Positions 13,507-15,073 of a stretch of 15,073 nucleotides of DNA are shown here, one piece after another. The first letter of the stretch is position 1, and each line of letters starts with the position of its first letter. The position numbers and the translations under genes were made by a program. Source of the stretch: Candidatus Woesearchaeota archaeon (GTDB lineage: Archaea > Nanobdellota > Nanobdellia > Woesearchaeales > JABIAG01); the NCBI GenBank assembly GCA_019323235.1, contig JAHWHN010000059.1:1-15073 (forward strand). Reading direction: 5' to 3'. The notes under the pieces are model-generated. The model was not told the origin of the DNA. It ran no database searches and saw only the letters and a program-made list of their open reading frames with translations.

Positions 13507-14587
13507 TTTTATCTTGTCCAAACAGTAAGAACTTATCTGGAATTATCTTTGGTCTTTCTAATCTTAATTTTTTGATTAATTCAACATCTTCAATTCCAAT
13601 CTTTCCATAATATAGGTCTTTTAATTTTCCACCTTTGCCAATATAATTTTTGACTCTATAATATCCACGTAAATAAACTACGTCCTTTGTAAAACCACCA
13701 GCTAATTCAGTATCTGACAAGCCTCTTTTAGCTCTAAGTGATAATTGGAATGCTTTTTTCTTATCAAAAAACTTATTTAATTTTTTGAATGTTTTATAAA
13801 AACCAAATTCTTGAGCATAATTTACTGCTAGAACTCTTCCTGCATAATTTCTAAGAAATGATTGTCCTAATAAATTAAATCTTTCTTCATTGTAAGCAGC
13901 CAGACCTTCTTCTGTTTCTAAATAGTTTGCAAAACCATTTGCAAAAATACTTAACTTATGTTGCTTACCATTTTCATATCTAAAAGCATGTGTACCTATT
14001 TCATGAACAATTAATCTATTAATGAATAATTCACTAAATCTAGATTTTTTCTTAAGAGAAATCTTTTTTTGACTTGCTTCAAGATTACAACTAGAAACAA
14101 TATCTTCTTTAATTATTTTATAATTTAAATTAAATTCTTTTAAATTCTTTTTTAATGCAAAAACAACATCTTTGGAAAGAATCTTTTTTTCTGGTTCCTT
14201 AACATATTTTTGATTCAAAATTTCATGAGCTTTGTCAACTAAAATCTTATTAGGCAAGCCATATAGTTTAATACTCCTTTCTGTAAAATCAAAACAACCA
14301 ACAGAATTAATTAAATCAATCTTTCTAATTATGTCTTCTTGTTTTTCAATCATAAAAGTATCCAATATACTTTTTTCATCTAAATTAACACTAGATACCT
14401 TTCTTCTTAGTTCCAATAAATTTACATTTGGAATTTCATATTTCAAAACAGGATTTTTAATTGAATTATTAAGAAACTTTCTCTTAGCAGCGTTAATATT
14501 TGTAGGGTTTATTGACGAGAATGTTAAATTTTTTGAAGCTTCATTAAAAATCTTGTCAGCCTCTAAAATATCTTTTCTTATTCTCAT
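13481..14587 (-). CDS. DUF1704/MATCAP-like zinc metallo-carboxypeptidase
   Basis: A 368-residue member of the DUF1704 family (bacterial QEGLA-motif proteins; the human members MATCAP1/2 are tubulin carboxypeptidases). The zinc motif is HEIGTH (195-200, the family HExxxH). The third ligand lies in ETEEGLAAYNEERF (224-237), where TEEGLA replaces the QEGLA signature. Further family-like blocks are YGLPNKI (109-115) and VVYLRGYYRV (303-312). About 90 N-terminal residues are helical. No signal peptide or membrane helix is present, so it acts in the cytosol. It probably trims a C-terminal residue from a protein or peptide. The pairing with a RimK-like ligase suggests that it reverses or edits that ligase's product. 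ATG at 14587 has a TATA-like box 25 bases upstream and no Shine-Dalgarno site. Confidence 0.88.
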   Translation of the reverse strand: MRIRKDILEADKIFNEASKNLTFSSINPTNINAAKRKFLNNSIKNPVLKYEIPNVNLLELRRKVSSVNLDEKSILDTFMIEKQEDIIRKIDLINSVGCFDFTERSIKLYGLPNKILVDKAHEILNQKYVKEPEKKILSKDVVFALKKNLKEFNLNYKIIKEDIVSSCNLEASQKKISLKKKSRFSELFINRLIVHEIGTHAFRYENGKQHKLSIFANGFANYLETEEGLAAYNEERFNLLGQSFLRNYAGRVLAVNYAQEFGFYKTFKKLNKFFDKKKAFQLSLRAKRGLSDTELAGGFTKDVVYLRGYYRVKNYIGKGGKLKDLYYGKIGIEDVELIKKLRLERPKIIPDKFLLFGQDKTIDEVRSQ

Positions 14588-14606
14588 GATTACATTTTGA
14601 ACATAG

Positions 14607-14617
14607 TAATATAAAAA
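14607..14617 (-). promoter_or_regulatory. TATA box of the DUF1704 gene
   Basis: TTTTTATATTA on the minus strand is centred 25 bases before the ATG at 14587, without a Shine-Dalgarno site, consistent with a leaderless transcript. Confidence 0.5.
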
Positions 14618-14619
14618 TG

Positions 14620-14634
14620 TTTTTAAATATAAAA
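14620..14634 (+). promoter_or_regulatory. TATA box of the endonuclease IV gene
   Basis: TTTTTAAATATAAAA is centred about 23 bases before the ATG at 14649, again with no Shine-Dalgarno site. The two divergent promoters sit side by side in a 61-base gap. Confidence 0.5.
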
Positions 14635-14648
14635 TTTATACTAACGGT

Positions 14649-15073
14649 ATGGAAAAATTCAAAAAATTAAATTTTGGTACTGCAGGGGTTCCAATTACTA
14701 GTCCATCTCGAAATTTAATAGAAGGTATTCCTCATGTTAAAAGGTTAGGATTAGATTCTTTGGAACTAGAATTTGTTCAACAAGTTTATGTTAAAACTGA
14801 ACAAACAAAAGAAATTAAAAAAATTAGTGAAGATAATGAAGTTTATTTAACTTGCCATGGCCAATATTATATTAATTTGAATTCCAAGGAACCTGAAAAG
14901 TTAGTAGCATCTCAAAAAAGAATTTATCAAGCAGCAAAAATTGCAGATATGTGTGGAGCTAAGTTCTTAACTTTCCATGCTGGCTTTTATTTAGGTCAAG
15001 ATAAAGAAGAAGTTTATAAAAAAATAAGAGATGCTTTAGAAGAGGTTAAAGAAAAATTAGATTCTGAAGATTG
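14649..15073 (+). CDS. nfo: Endonuclease IV (AP endonuclease), 3' end beyond window
   Basis: The first 141 residues of a TIM-barrel AP endonuclease; the gene continues past the right edge, so roughly half is seen. It begins EKFKKLNFGTAGVP, then LGLDSLELEFVQQV (33-46), a block typical of archaeal endonuclease IV. Early zinc ligands are H70 (LTCHGQYYINL) and H110 (LTFHAGFY), the counterparts of H69 and H109 of the E. coli enzyme. The enzyme cleaves DNA 5' of abasic sites in base-excision repair. The start fits a leaderless transcript from the TATA box at 14620-14634. The catalytic Glu and Asp ligands lie beyond the window, so integrity cannot be judged. Confidence 0.9.
   Translation, partial: MEKFKKLNFGTAGVPITSPSRNLIEGIPHVKRLGLDSLELEFVQQVYVKTEQTKEIKKISEDNEVYLTCHGQYYINLNSKEPEKLVASQKRIYQAAKIADMCGAKFLTFHAGFYLGQDKEEVYKKIRDALEEVKEKLDSED

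Noticed and set aside
14232..14600. Plus-strand 122-codon frame opposite the DUF1704 gene
   Set aside because: The DUF1704 gene has diagnostic motifs and a TATA box. This hydrophobic-looking frame is an effect of complemented Lys/Asn/Glu-rich codons.
1..15073. tRNA, rRNA, CRISPR or insertion-sequence features
   Set aside because: No GC-rich structured RNA island, regularly spaced repeats, transposase motif or terminal inverted repeats were seen; nearly all gaps are shorter than 160 bases.

Overview
The window is very AT-rich and looks like chromosomal DNA of an archaeon, most likely a DPANN lineage of the Woesearchaeota/Pacearchaeota type. The evidence is: archaeal BRE/TATA-like boxes about 25 bases upstream of many start codons with no leader; Shine-Dalgarno sites mainly inside operons; small Lrp/AsnC regulators; an AbrB-PhoU fusion regulator; an archaeal-type endonuclease IV; and arginine coded mostly by AGA. 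The lineage is inferred from style, not from a marker gene. No rRNA, tRNA, CRISPR array or mobile element was seen.

Layout. Bases 1-1550 hold an orphan coiled-coil protein. Bases 1600-3540 are a small regulatory island on the minus strand: two Lrp/AsnC paralogues, an HD-domain hydrolase and a 55-residue, two-helix membrane protein. Three copies of a CGA(A/G)AAATTTTC motif, two of them perfect palindromes, are scattered through the island. At 3641-4558 is an AbrB-PhoU regulator on the plus strand behind a 16-bp perfect palindrome. It abuts, with no gap, the end of a long minus-strand run (12616 down to 4559): N-formylglutamate amidohydrolase-like enzyme, LemA, HtpX, OB-HD (YhaM-like) nuclease, TIM-barrel protein, and two overlapping paralogous Ser/Thr protein kinases. 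Bases 12670-14587 hold an ATP-grasp (RimK-like) amino-acid ligase that converges on, and overlaps, a DUF1704/MATCAP-like metallo-carboxypeptidase. A 3'-truncated endonuclease IV gene runs off the right edge.

The most interesting grouping is the amidohydrolase, ATP-grasp ligase and DUF1704 peptidase at 11774-14587. One enzyme could add amino acids (probably glutamate) to a peptide or protein end, one could remove C-terminal residues, and one cleaves a glutamate derivative. Together they look like a reversible peptide-tailing or amino-acid-tagging module, comparable in logic to eukaryotic tubulin tyrosination and detyrosination. Substrates cannot be read from the sequence. A second interesting set is the tandem kinases, which share C-terminal catalytic domains but have different N-terminal halves.
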